From: Planctomycetota bacterium
GTDB lineage: Bacteria > Planctomycetota > Phycisphaerae > WQYP01
Length of the DNA stretch: 6,573 nucleotides
Assembly: GCA_021785155.1 (NCBI GenBank)
Contig: JAJYGE010000527.1
Location: forward strand, 1 to 6,573
Direction of reading: 5' to 3'
A program made the translations under genes and the position numbers. The notes beneath the pieces are model-generated. The model was not told the origin of the DNA and did not search any database. It saw nothing but the letters and a program-made list of their open reading frames with translations. Shown in pieces: positions 1 to 6,369 of the stretch. Every line of letters begins with the position of its first letter. The stretch's first letter is position 1.

Positions 1-12
1 GCGAGGAGGATT

Positions 13-30
13 ACGTATGGATACATACGT
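13..30. repeat. Short perfect hairpin, 7-bp stem
   Basis: ACGTATG (13-19) pairs exactly with CATACGT (24-30) around a four-base GATA loop. It is the left-most of three inverted repeats packed into the first 200 bases, and may be one end of a larger structured element that continues beyond the window. No T-run follows on either strand, so it does not look like a terminator. Confidence 0.6.
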
Positions 31-78
31 TGACGACGAGCGACAAAGCCCACGGCCCCTTGGCCCCCGCCCGTAGGG

Positions 79-179
79 TTGGCCTGAAACCGGCCATCTG
101 CGGCGTCGCGTCGGCTCAAGGGGTTTAACGAACCCGGTTCTCGCCGCCGACTCCTGGCATCTGGCCGGTTTGAGGCCAA
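79..179. repeat. Long inverted repeat with nested stems (REP/MITE-like or structured RNA)
   Basis: The 18-base arm at 79-96 matches the reverse complement of 162-179 at 17 of 18 positions (TGGCCGGTTTSAGGCCAA). Each arm also contains its own GGCC...GGCC self-complement. Inside the arms, GTCGGC (110-115) pairs with GCCGAC (146-151), and at the apex GGGTT (121-125) pairs with AACCC (131-135). This nested order suggests either an RNA fold or a non-autonomous mobile or REP-type element. A minus-strand frame stays open from about 209 to the window edge, but it has no clear start or recognisable domain and crosses all these stems, so I regard it as non-coding. It lies just downstream of the four-gene operon. 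Family assignment is inference; I cannot name the element. Confidence 0.55.
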
Positions 180-180
180 T

Positions 181-200
181 CCACCCGTAATTACGGGTGG
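181..200. repeat. Perfect 20-bp palindrome
   Basis: CCACCCGTAATTACGGGTGG reads identically on both strands and begins two bases after the long inverted repeat ends. With no central loop it suits a DNA-level site (dimer-binding site or element end) better than an RNA hairpin. A related CCCGTAGGG lies just outside the other arm (72-78 region), so the two sides are loosely symmetrical. Function is not known. Confidence 0.7.
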
Positions 201-271
201 AACAGGGCACTAGCCCATGGGGTGATATTTCCATTCAAACTGTACACACTGAATGTGGACAGCTTCCTGTC

Positions 272-307
272 TTTGGCGGCTTTATGGCCAAAATGGCAGA
301 ACCTGCC
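272..307 (-). terminator. Weak candidate terminator region after the operon
   Basis: Two small hairpins lie 10-45 nt beyond the stop codon of the last operon gene, read on the minus strand. The first is GGCAG/CTGCC (295-307) with a 3-base loop, followed by ATTTT. The second is TTTGGC/GCCAAA (272-277 with 287-292) with a 9-base loop. Neither has a proper U-run, so intrinsic termination here is uncertain; the stronger structures at 79-200 may stop transcription or protect the 3' end instead. Confidence 0.25.
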
Positions 308-316
308 GCAAGCCCG

Positions 317-1831
317 TTATTTTTTCAGCAAAGCCCGCACGGCGGCCACCAAACTTTTCTGCGGCTGAAAACTCCATACTGGATTTGAGGGCGCGGCACC
401 GGATTTTCTCAGTTCAGCACGCCATTGGGAGGTAGCGGCAGTTTGGGTGGTCTTATGAGCTTTGGCGGGGGTCGTGGTTGCGGCCAGCCGGGAAATACTC
501 ATCCGCCAAAGCGTCAGCACGTCATGTTCCGGCACGAATTGGCTTTTCACCGCCGGTTTCGCCTTGGCAACCGCGGCCATTGGTTTAACTGGCCGCCGCA
601 GTGTCACATCCACGGTAATGGGCGGAACCAATGACACCGGACGGGCATTGATAAACCATTTTTGCGCTTTAAGCGGCTTCCACGCCGAGAGCAGATCATT
701 TACCAGTTTGGCATTTGCGGGGCCGTTTTTCCCGGTTATCCATTTGTTTTCTTCCCGGCTGAGCACAACGGTCCGCGCTCCACGGCGGATGGCGATTCGT
801 TGCAGTTTGACACCGGTGAGATCAACCACGGTTTTGCTGCGCAGTTTGGAAAACGATTCATTAAGTTGGCTGAAAGCTGTATTGCGCACGACCGCTATAC
901 CAGGATTATAACTGCTTTGGGCATAAAGGAATTTGCCGGTCAAATCCGTTTTAATTCCAAATTGAACCACCAGAGGCGTCGGGGCGGGAACCGCATGCGC
1001 GGGCATGGCCTTATTTTTTTTGGCCACGGCCAGCAATGGATGCGGCGCTTTAAAATCCACGGTTATCGACAGCGGCCCATTTTTTAATCCGGCCCGATTG
1101 GCCGACAGATCGGAAAAGCTATGGGCGGTAAGCAGTTGCAAATTGCTGATCCAACTGGTAACTGCGGCATCAGCCGCTGGTACCGGCCAAGGCCGGGTCA
1201 TACGCCACCCCTTGCCGTGCGGCACGAGTCGAATTATTCCTTTGTCCGTGTGCAGCGTAATGGCGGCAATATTGCGCGTATGGAAAGAGGCCAATGAGCG
1301 ATTACGGAATTTTTCCACCGGACGCTTCAGCCGGGTCAGCCAATCCGCCTTGACGACATCGACATAGGAATTATGCGTGTTTGCCACATGCACATACAGT
1401 CGGCCAGTCGCATTCCGCGTGCCGATATTGAGCGTAAATTTCTTTCCCGCCTTATCCAGCAAGGTTAGAACGCCATGGGGCTTTTCCAAACCGGTCCTGG
1501 AAAGAGAATGCGAACCGGTGGCGGCAATCCGAATACGATAGCGCCATTTCAGATCCGCCAGCGTGCGGGCCAGATCGCCAATGGCATAATCCCGGCCCCG
1601 AACCTTCATCGGGCTGACAATCCACCAATGGGAACCGACATGCTCAAACGCCAACAACGGCCCGTTGGCCGGCTTATAGGAGAAGCTTTTCAGGGTACCG
1701 AGGTGCGGCGAAAACACATCATTATGTTTTGTTGCATGCGTCGGCGGGCGGGGCTGTCGGCTCACATACGCCACCACACCCACGAGAGCAATGAGAATTA
1801 AAAGTACCGCTATGGTCAATCGCGAATTCAT
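317..1831 (-). CDS. DUF4340 domain-containing protein, last gene of Gld-type ABC operon
   Basis: This is a 504-residue protein with a single N-terminal membrane segment (about 5-23) after a short MNSR head, so the rest is probably extracytoplasmic. The body matches the DUF4340 pattern: W-x-I-x-x-P followed by a D...I..L...L helix (69-100), a TGLEKP-like stretch (114-119), an IGTRNATGRLYV strand pair (136-147) and a FRNRSL motif (175-180). A similar strand-W-helix module recurs at about 187-243 and 341-394, suggesting three related units joined by Lys/Ala/Pro-rich linkers (264-285, 413-432, 452-468). The ATG at 1831 is supported by AAAGGA eight bases upstream (1840-1845). It follows the GldG-like gene by 67 nt. 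DUF4340 proteins commonly sit beside GldG-type genes and are thought to work with the transporter; the biochemical role is unknown. Ends with TAA, apparently full length. Confidence 0.85.
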   Translation of the reverse strand: MNSRLTIAVLLILIALVGVVAYVSRQPRPPTHATKHNDVFSPHLGTLKSFSYKPANGPLLAFEHVGSHWWIVSPMKVRGRDYAIGDLARTLADLKWRYRIRIAATGSHSLSRTGLEKPHGVLTLLDKAGKKFTLNIGTRNATGRLYVHVANTHNSYVDVVKADWLTRLKRPVEKFRNRSLASFHTRNIAAITLHTDKGIIRLVPHGKGWRMTRPWPVPAADAAVTSWISNLQLLTAHSFSDLSANRAGLKNGPLSITVDFKAPHPLLAVAKKNKAMPAHAVPAPTPLVVQFGIKTDLTGKFLYAQSSYNPGIAVVRNTAFSQLNESFSKLRSKTVVDLTGVKLQRIAIRRGARTVVLSREENKWITGKNGPANAKLVNDLLSAWKPLKAQKWFINARPVSLVPPITVDVTLRRPVKPMAAVAKAKPAVKSQFVPEHDVLTLWRMSISRLAATTTPAKAHKTTQTAATSQWRAELRKSGAAPSNPVWSFQPQKSLVAAVRALLKK

Positions 1832-1898
1832 CGTGCAAATCCTTTATGGATAGTCATCGTGTAACTTTGTGCCGGCTGCATCCCGCTGCGCCCGTCTG

Positions 1899-4037
1899 CT
1901 ATATTCGCCGCCGCGCCACAAACACCACCAAACCAATGGCAATCACAAGAATCGCCGGCATGGCAAAACTGCTGAGGCGAACGAACGCTTCCTGCGTATT
2001 ACTCATGCGCTGGATGCGCAACGCCACCGTAGCGCGTGGACTGGCCGCAATGAGATGCGATTGATGGCTCAGCCAATAGATGCTGTTCATGAAGATTTCC
2101 GCGTTGCCCGGGAAGTTGGAAATCATGGTCAGCGCCCCATTGGCCAGAGCCGGGGATGCCGCATTAATCAGTCCGTCGGTGACGAACATCAAATTACCAA
2201 TTGCCACAACCCTGTTGTGGCCCTTATCCGCCATCACACCCAGAGGTACGGGAGATTTCAGATCGGTAGTCGGGTTAAAGGCGGCATCGGGTGCCGCAGG
2301 CTGCGTTTGGCCAAAAACATTGGGGCTGGCGGACGTTTGCAGAAAGATTTTTGCCGCCACACCTTTCGGCTCTGGAGCCATGGTGCCGACAACCGTGGGC
2401 GAAAGCACAAATGATCCGTTTTGTCCTTGTGTTCCCACGAGCATCGTGGCAAGCGATTCGATGGGTTTGGTGATAATAGTGTCGGGATAATTGGCAATCT
2501 GAATTTGCGGCACATCAAGATGGTGCCCCCCCTGCGCCGGCACACGCTGCACGACCTGATAGGTGCTGCGCAGGCGAATGCCATAACCAGCCAGAAGGCT
2601 TTTGAACGGAATCTGGCCCTGCGTCATCATCATCAACTGCGGAGGCATGGCACTTAGCAGAAACAGCGCATTGCCGCCCTGCGCCAGGTGCTGTCCAATT
2701 TTCTGCTCCAGCAACGAATAAATCATCCCACCCATTTGCGCCATCTGGCCCGATGGCGGCAAATCCAGCACAATCCAAATCACACCCTTGCCGATTGCCG
2801 GCGGATTCTCGGAGGAAGTCGGTGATTGCGGATTGCCGCCCGGACCAGGGGACCATTGATAAACCTTGAAATTGTTTTGCCGCAACATTTTGGCCGCCGC
2901 CGTAAACGGCCCGCCCGCGGAAATAAGATTCATCGAATTGGCGCTGACAAACACTACTTTGGTGCGGTGTGCCTGCGTCATGGCCAAAAGCGCGGAATTT
3001 ACCGCCTGCTCGCCCTGAAAGAGGTATTGCAATCGGCCCTGACCGGGATTTCCCTGCGGCAAAAACAATTGATCCTGCCGGAGCACTTTAACGATCTTTG
3101 GACCAATGACAATCAATGAATCCGCACGCAGTTCACCAAGTACGGCACCGGCTTTTACCGGCTTAAGATTGTTTAAAAGCGTCGTATAAGCCCCTATTTT
3201 TGCGGCCTGCGCCCGGAACGCGGCGGACTGTTTTCTGAGAAGTTTTTGCACCAGAGGGCTGAAGGCGGCAATAACGTTGTTCTTGCCCAACGCTTCAAAC
3301 TGCTGCTGAATGCTTCCTAAATCGGACGCCATGGAGCTCGTCAGCGAGGGCCAATCCGGCAATGGATTTTTTCGTGTGGCGGCCAGTTTTCGCCGCAACC
3401 GGGCAATGATGTGCGGGACACCGGCGCTGTGGCTGAAGCTCAACTGCAATGTGGCAAAATTCTGGGCCTCATCGCTGGTGGTTGCCACCGCCGGCGCATT
3501 CTGCAAGGCGTTGATTTTCCTGGCTTCCCCGGCGGAAAATGTATTCAACTCCGCCGCAAGCGGAGCAAATTTAGCCACGGCCTTGCGATAAGAATCAAAC
3601 TGCCCGCCGAACCGTGTGCGAATTTTGCGTTTCAACGCATTGAGCGTCGCGGGCTTGTATTGCACCACGTGCGAAGAAGCATCCGCGTATTCCCGGATAA
3701 GCCGCTGAATTTTTAATCCCTGGGATCGCTCATTGGGATCAGCATCCAGAGACGTGGGAAATTCATTGACCAGATAAAATTTACCGCCGCTCTTGTCGAC
3801 GAGTTTGAGCAGATCCAGGGTTTTGGGCGACAGGGAATAAATGCCGCCCGTGGTGCAGTCTCTGGAATAGTTAAATCGCACCGATAGCCAGTCCACAAAT
3901 ACGACCACCAGCACGGCCGCAATTACCAGAATCGCGGTGTTGGAGCCGTAAATGGAGCGGCGCTTTCCGGCGGTCCATACCGGCTTTCCCGCTGCGGGTG
4001 CCGGCGCTTTTTCTTCTTTTTTTTCCACATCAACCAT
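1899..4037 (-). CDS. GldG-like ABC transporter auxiliary membrane protein
   Basis: This 712-residue protein has a charged Lys/Glu/Ala/Pro N-terminus, a membrane segment at about 33-52, a large presumably periplasmic region, and a second membrane segment at about 690-707 ending in ARRRI. That two-anchor layout is typical of GldG and the ABC_transp_aux family. Family-like landmarks are YSLSPKTLDLL (67-77), ADSLIVIGP (305-313), FQGEQAVNSALLAMT (340-354), a VVFVSANS strand (361-368, where relatives often have a GHGE-type motif), GQHLAQGGNALFLLS (448-462), and near the C-terminus RVVAIGNLMFVTDG (609-622) with NSIYWLS (651-657), matching the usual G-D-S-x-F and N-x-x-x-W-L features. Residues about 135-300 form a long Ala/Gln/Lys-rich, apparently helical stretch that I do not recognise. 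It probably couples the GldA/GldF pair to extracytoplasmic work; the substrate is unknown. The A8 run at codons 6-8 is a possible slippage site. Confidence is high for the family and low for the function. Confidence 0.85.
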   Translation of the reverse strand: MVDVEKKEEKAPAPAAGKPVWTAGKRRSIYGSNTAILVIAAVLVVVFVDWLSVRFNYSRDCTTGGIYSLSPKTLDLLKLVDKSGGKFYLVNEFPTSLDADPNERSQGLKIQRLIREYADASSHVVQYKPATLNALKRKIRTRFGGQFDSYRKAVAKFAPLAAELNTFSAGEARKINALQNAPAVATTSDEAQNFATLQLSFSHSAGVPHIIARLRRKLAATRKNPLPDWPSLTSSMASDLGSIQQQFEALGKNNVIAAFSPLVQKLLRKQSAAFRAQAAKIGAYTTLLNNLKPVKAGAVLGELRADSLIVIGPKIVKVLRQDQLFLPQGNPGQGRLQYLFQGEQAVNSALLAMTQAHRTKVVFVSANSMNLISAGGPFTAAAKMLRQNNFKVYQWSPGPGGNPQSPTSSENPPAIGKGVIWIVLDLPPSGQMAQMGGMIYSLLEQKIGQHLAQGGNALFLLSAMPPQLMMMTQGQIPFKSLLAGYGIRLRSTYQVVQRVPAQGGHHLDVPQIQIANYPDTIITKPIESLATMLVGTQGQNGSFVLSPTVVGTMAPEPKGVAAKIFLQTSASPNVFGQTQPAAPDAAFNPTTDLKSPVPLGVMADKGHNRVVAIGNLMFVTDGLINAASPALANGALTMISNFPGNAEIFMNSIYWLSHQSHLIAASPRATVALRIQRMSNTQEAFVRLSSFAMPAILVIAIGLVVFVARRRI

Positions 4038-4049
4038 AATTGACCAAAT

Positions 4050-4053
4050 CTCC
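4050..4053 (-). promoter_or_regulatory. Ribosome binding site of the GldG-like gene, long spacing
   Basis: GGAG on the minus strand lies 12 nt before the ATG at 4037, longer than the 6-8 nt seen at the other three operon genes. No better-placed in-frame start is visible, and the Lys/Glu-rich N-terminus follows directly. Translation of this gene may be weaker than that of its neighbours; that is inference. Confidence 0.4.
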
Positions 4054-4073
4054 GATCACGCGACGTTCGTTTT

Positions 4074-4101
4074 TTGTTGCTTGTTGACGGCTGTTGGCTG
4101 A
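4074..4101. repeat. Degenerate heptamer-period tract between permease and GldG-like genes
   Basis: Four consecutive 7-base units read TTGTTGC, TTGTTGA, CGGCTGT, TGGCTGA. The first two agree at 6 of 7 positions and the last two at 5 of 7; the middle junction is weak. It occupies about 40 percent of the 72-nt intergenic spacer. It may be a decayed short tandem repeat of the kind common in planctomycete and cyanobacterial spacers, or chance. Confidence 0.3.
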
Positions 4102-4109
4102 CCTCCGGA

Positions 4110-4856
4110 TTATCGCCATTTGCGACTCTCCAGCACAACATAGGTAAGGAACAGAAACAGCCCCGCTCCGGTCAGAAAGAACACGACGTTACGGCTATCA
4201 ATAATGCCTCGGGAAAAATTAACCATGTGCGGTTCAATCGCCAGATACCGCAACACATGCCGCAACGTGCGTAACCACGCCCAGGAAACCCCCAGAGCCG
4301 AACCGAGAAAATACGATATGGCCTGAAACAAAATCCCCAATGCCACCAATGTAACGCAACTGCTCATCGCGGCGAGTATCTGATGCTGCGTGCAGGCGGA
4401 AAAAAATAATCCGATGGAGACCATCAACATCCCCATCAGCAGCAAGCCCAGATAACTGGTCAGCACCGTCATGTAATCAGGCCGGCCAAACAGTGACAGT
4501 ATCAGGATAAATATAAGGCTTGAGGCGATAACCACACAATAAAATCCCATGGCCCCTAAAAATTTCCCCATCAACAGTTGAAAATCAGTAACGGGACTGG
4601 TGCGCAGCGTTTCAATGCGCCCGGACCGGTATTCTTCTGAAAACAGCGCCATGGTCATAAACGGCACAACAAAAATTAAAATCAGATGATTCCACTGAAA
4701 CATCGGTCCGGGGTCCGCGATGGCCCCCGGTTGCATGACCAGCAATGAAAACAGCAGTCCCACAAAAAGCAGGTAAATAGCCAGAACAATGTAACCGATG
4801 GGTGAATAAAACAGCCCCGCGATTTCACGCCTTGCCAAAGCCCATGTTGTTGACAT
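4110..4856 (-). CDS. ABC-2 type permease (GldF/NosY-like)
   Basis: This is a 248-residue integral membrane protein, the usual size for GldF-type permeases, with about six membrane segments near 19-41, 55-73, 101-123, 132-154, 161-183 and 224-243. Between the second and third lies the family hallmark EEYRSGRIETLRTSPVTD (74-91), a cytosolic coupling segment that contacts the ATPase. Before the last helix is NFSRGIIDSRNVVFF (213-227), matching the F-x-R-G-(V/I)-(I/L)-D motif of this family. It should form the transmembrane path with the ATPase encoded 71 nt upstream. I chose the ATG at 4856 because GGAG (4865-4868) stands eight bases before it. A TTG two codons earlier (4862) is in frame but only two bases from that site. 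The GldG-like gene follows after 72 nt. The transported substrate cannot be read from the sequence. Confidence 0.9.
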   Translation of the reverse strand: MSTTWALARREIAGLFYSPIGYIVLAIYLLFVGLLFSLLVMQPGAIADPGPMFQWNHLILIFVVPFMTMALFSEEYRSGRIETLRTSPVTDFQLLMGKFLGAMGFYCVVIASSLIFILILSLFGRPDYMTVLTSYLGLLLMGMLMVSIGLFFSACTQHQILAAMSSCVTLVALGILFQAISYFLGSALGVSWAWLRTLRHVLRYLAIEPHMVNFSRGIIDSRNVVFFLTGAGLFLFLTYVVLESRKWR

Positions 4857-4864
4857 ATCCAATT

Positions 4865-4868
4865 CTCC
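4865..4868 (-). promoter_or_regulatory. Ribosome binding site deciding the permease start
   Basis: GGAG on the minus strand is 8 nt from the ATG at 4856 but only 2 nt from the alternative TTG at 4862, so it favours the ATG and a 248-residue protein beginning MSTTWALARRE. Confidence 0.6.
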
Positions 4869-4927
4869 ATGATGCCGTCACCGCCGGAACAATCGGTGGT
4901 GTTGGGCGCGCGGACACGCAAAGGCCG

Positions 4928-5896
4928 TCAGGCCGCCGCCGCCGCGCCCGGATCGGTAATCTGAACAAAAAATTCTTCCAGGCTCGCTCCGGCGGAACGC
5001 ATTTCACGCAAGGCCCACCCGCGTTGTTGAATGAGAGCCGCGATCTGCTCCCGCATGGTGCCATCAATTTTGCCCACCAGTTCAATGGTGCCTACGGCGT
5101 TATCCGCAATTGTGCGGGCCTGATCTACTCCCGGCAGCGCCGCCAGAGCCGAGCGTATCTGATCCGCCGGGCCGCGCACTTCGAGCATCAACCGTGCGCC
5201 GGCGCTGCGCTGGGCACATTGCTGCTTTAATTCTTCCGGAGTTCCCTGGGCGAGAATCTTTCCCCGCCCGATGATGATAACCTTCTGGCAGACCAGCTCC
5301 ACTTCCGAAAGTATATGGGTAGAAAGCAGCACCGTATGCAGCCCGGCCAGATTCGCAATAAGTTTGCGGGTTTCGCGAATTTGTGATGGATCCAATCCCA
5401 CGGTCGGTTCATCCAATACCAGTACCGGCGGGTTATGCAAAAGAGCGTCGGCAATTCCCAGGCGTTGCCGGTATCCTTTGGAAAGTTTGGAAATCGGCCA
5501 GCGCTTACGATCGGCCAGCCAGCAAAGTTCGGCTACCTCATCAATGCGTTTTTTTATACTCTGCCGATCCATGCCCCGCAATCGGCCCCGAAATTGCAGG
5601 TATTCCGCCACCCGCATTTCCATGTAAACGGGCGCATTTTCCGGAAGATACCCCAGATGTTTCCGCACGCTTAACGAGTCATGAAATACGTCAAACCCGG
5701 CCACCCGGGCGGTACCGCTGGTGGGAGGCATAAAGCAGGTTAACATACGAATGGTCGTGGTTTTTCCGGCACCATTGGGGCCAAGAAAACCCACCACCAT
5801 GCCTTTGGGCACGGCAAAGCTGATATTATCGACCGCTAAAAATTTACCATAAGCTTTGGTCAACTGTTCAGCGACAATTTCCGCGGGTTGCGACAT
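4928..5896 (-). CDS. ABC transporter ATP-binding protein (GldA-like)
   Basis: This 322-residue cytoplasmic ATPase has every nucleotide-binding motif intact: Walker A GPNGAGKTT (39-47), a Q-loop region GYLPENAP (82-89) where Glu replaces Gln as is usual in this subfamily, signature LSKGYRQRLG (138-147), Walker B VLVLDEP (158-164), D-loop GLDP (167-170) and the H-loop histidine in STHILSE (His194). The LSKGYRQR signature with YLPE marks the GldA/CcmA-type group of exporters. Residues about 230-322 form the C-terminal regulatory domain of this group, with the characteristic SLEEFFVQIT near 307-316 and an Ala tail. It should hydrolyse ATP to drive the permease encoded next. The start ATG at 5896 has GAGGAG six bases upstream (5903-5908). 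It is the first operon gene. A drug-export role cannot be excluded from the ATPase alone, but the downstream genes argue for a Gld-type system. Confidence 0.93.
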   Translation of the reverse strand: MSQPAEIVAEQLTKAYGKFLAVDNISFAVPKGMVVGFLGPNGAGKTTTIRMLTCFMPPTSGTARVAGFDVFHDSLSVRKHLGYLPENAPVYMEMRVAEYLQFRGRLRGMDRQSIKKRIDEVAELCWLADRKRWPISKLSKGYRQRLGIADALLHNPPVLVLDEPTVGLDPSQIRETRKLIANLAGLHTVLLSTHILSEVELVCQKVIIIGRGKILAQGTPEELKQQCAQRSAGARLMLEVRGPADQIRSALAALPGVDQARTIADNAVGTIELVGKIDGTMREQIAALIQQRGWALREMRSAGASLEEFFVQITDPGAAAAA

Positions 5897-5910
5897 TCAG
5901 TTCTCCTCGT

Positions 5911-5930
5911 GGTCTTTTTTTTTCAGGACC
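5911..5930 (-). promoter_or_regulatory. Leader hairpin with A9 loop before the first operon gene
   Basis: On the minus strand GGTC (5927-5930) can pair with GACC (5911-5914) around a 12-base loop containing nine adenines. The Shine-Dalgarno GAGGAG begins two bases later. The four-base stem is weak, so it would leave the ribosome site open; an A-rich standby region that helps translation is the simplest reading. Confidence 0.25.
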
Positions 5931-5961
5931 AATACTTCCGCCAGGAACTTTACAGTCCATG

Positions 5962-5990
5962 TTCCTACAAGAGCCAATACGAATTGTCAA
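5962..5990 (-). promoter_or_regulatory. Candidate promoter of the ABC operon
   Basis: On the minus strand a perfect -35 hexamer TTGACA (5985-5990) is followed after exactly 17 nt by TAGGAA (5962-5967), a poor -10 match (3 of 6). Transcription would begin near 5954, giving a leader of about 58 nt before the ATG at 5896. A perfect -35 with a weak -10 suggests a promoter needing help or open to control, consistent with the palindrome over its -35 box. This is a visual match only. Confidence 0.4.
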
Positions 5991-6004
5991 ACCAAGTGGT
6001 TTGA
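5987..6004. promoter_or_regulatory. 18-bp inverted repeat overlapping the -35 box (candidate operator)
   Basis: TCAAACCA (5987-5994) and TGGTTTGA (5997-6004) are exact reverse complements separated by AG. On the minus strand the second half-site ends in TTTGA, sharing four bases (TTGA) with the -35 hexamer TTGACA. A dimeric repressor bound here would block RNA polymerase. No regulator gene is in the window, so the binding protein is unknown. Confidence 0.5.
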
Positions 6005-6130
6005 TATTCTGCCGCGCTGGCCGGTTTTTCCGGGTTCCTTCAGCATACCGAATCATTGGGGCGCGACGCCGCCGACGGTTATCGTTTTATGGCGTAGGCC
6101 TCGCCGAGTCAAGGCTGTATCGTATTCCTA

Positions 6131-6171
6131 AACCCGCTTTTTGGTGCAGCGCACCCCAACGGAAAGCGGTT
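6131..6171. repeat. Long imperfect hairpin, about 16 bp
   Basis: Outer stem CCGCTTT (6134-6140) pairs with AAAGCGG (6163-6169), extended by AA/TT across a one-base bulge. TTGG (6141-6144) pairs with CCAA (6056-type block at 6156-6159), then TGC with GCA (6145-6147 with 6151-6153) around an AGC loop, with small bulges CC and CGG on one side. Alternatively GGTGC/GCACC pairs perfectly at the tip. No T-run follows, so it is not an evident terminator. Confidence 0.5.
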
Positions 6172-6180
6172 CCCCGGAAC
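6169..6180. repeat. Small inverted repeat abutting the long hairpin
   Basis: GTTCC (6169-6173) and GGAAC (6176-6180) are exact reverse complements around CC. The left half shares the last bases of the long hairpin's outer stem, so the two structures compete or stack side by side. Confidence 0.35.
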
Positions 6181-6351
6181 AGCCAATGAATCCATGCCCA
6201 ACCAATTATGCAGGACGGCGAGATACACCAAGTGTGCCCCTATTTGTCGGGAATCTTCCAGTTACCGGAGCACCGGATGGCAATGGTGGTTGATCTGACA
6301 CCATGCGCGAGGCCTGTGACAGATTCCGCAGCGCGGCGGTACCGCCAGCAT

Positions 6352-6369
6352 TTAGGAGTTAGGAGTTAG
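6352..6369. repeat. Heptamer tandem repeat TTAGGAG, about 2.6 copies
   Basis: TTAGGAG occurs at 6352-6358 and 6359-6365, followed by TTAG (6366-6369), with no mismatch. It lies between a 12-bp palindrome (6335-6346) and the terminator of the upstream gene. Heptameric intergenic repeats are known in several bacterial groups and often vary in copy number; no function is evident. Confidence 0.6.

Noticed and set aside
1..209. Minus-strand frame open from about 209 to the left edge, which could be read as a truncated gene of about 69 codons.
   Set aside because: It has no good start or ribosome site, is Arg/Gly/Pro-rich, and runs straight through all the inverted repeats, so it is more likely a chance frame across a repeat element.
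206..217. GGGC-ACTA-GCCC as the operon terminator.
   Set aside because: The stem is only four base pairs, no T-run follows on the minus strand, and it is about 100 nt after the stop codon.
1846..2414. Long plus-strand reading frames opposite the GldG-like gene.
   Set aside because: They mirror the coding strand in composition, are Arg/His/Cys-rich without domains, and lie antisense to a clear gene.
4017..4024. A8 run in codons 6-8 of the GldG-like gene as a phase-variation or programmed-slippage site.
   Set aside because: It comes from GAA/AAA codons in a Lys/Glu-rich tail. An 8-base run alone is weak evidence, and the shifted frame gives no recognisable protein.
6100..6262. Minus-strand stretch of about 50 codons as a small gene or pseudogene.
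   Set aside because: It is bounded by stops, has no ribosome site at a usable start and matches no family I know. It also overlaps the long hairpin.
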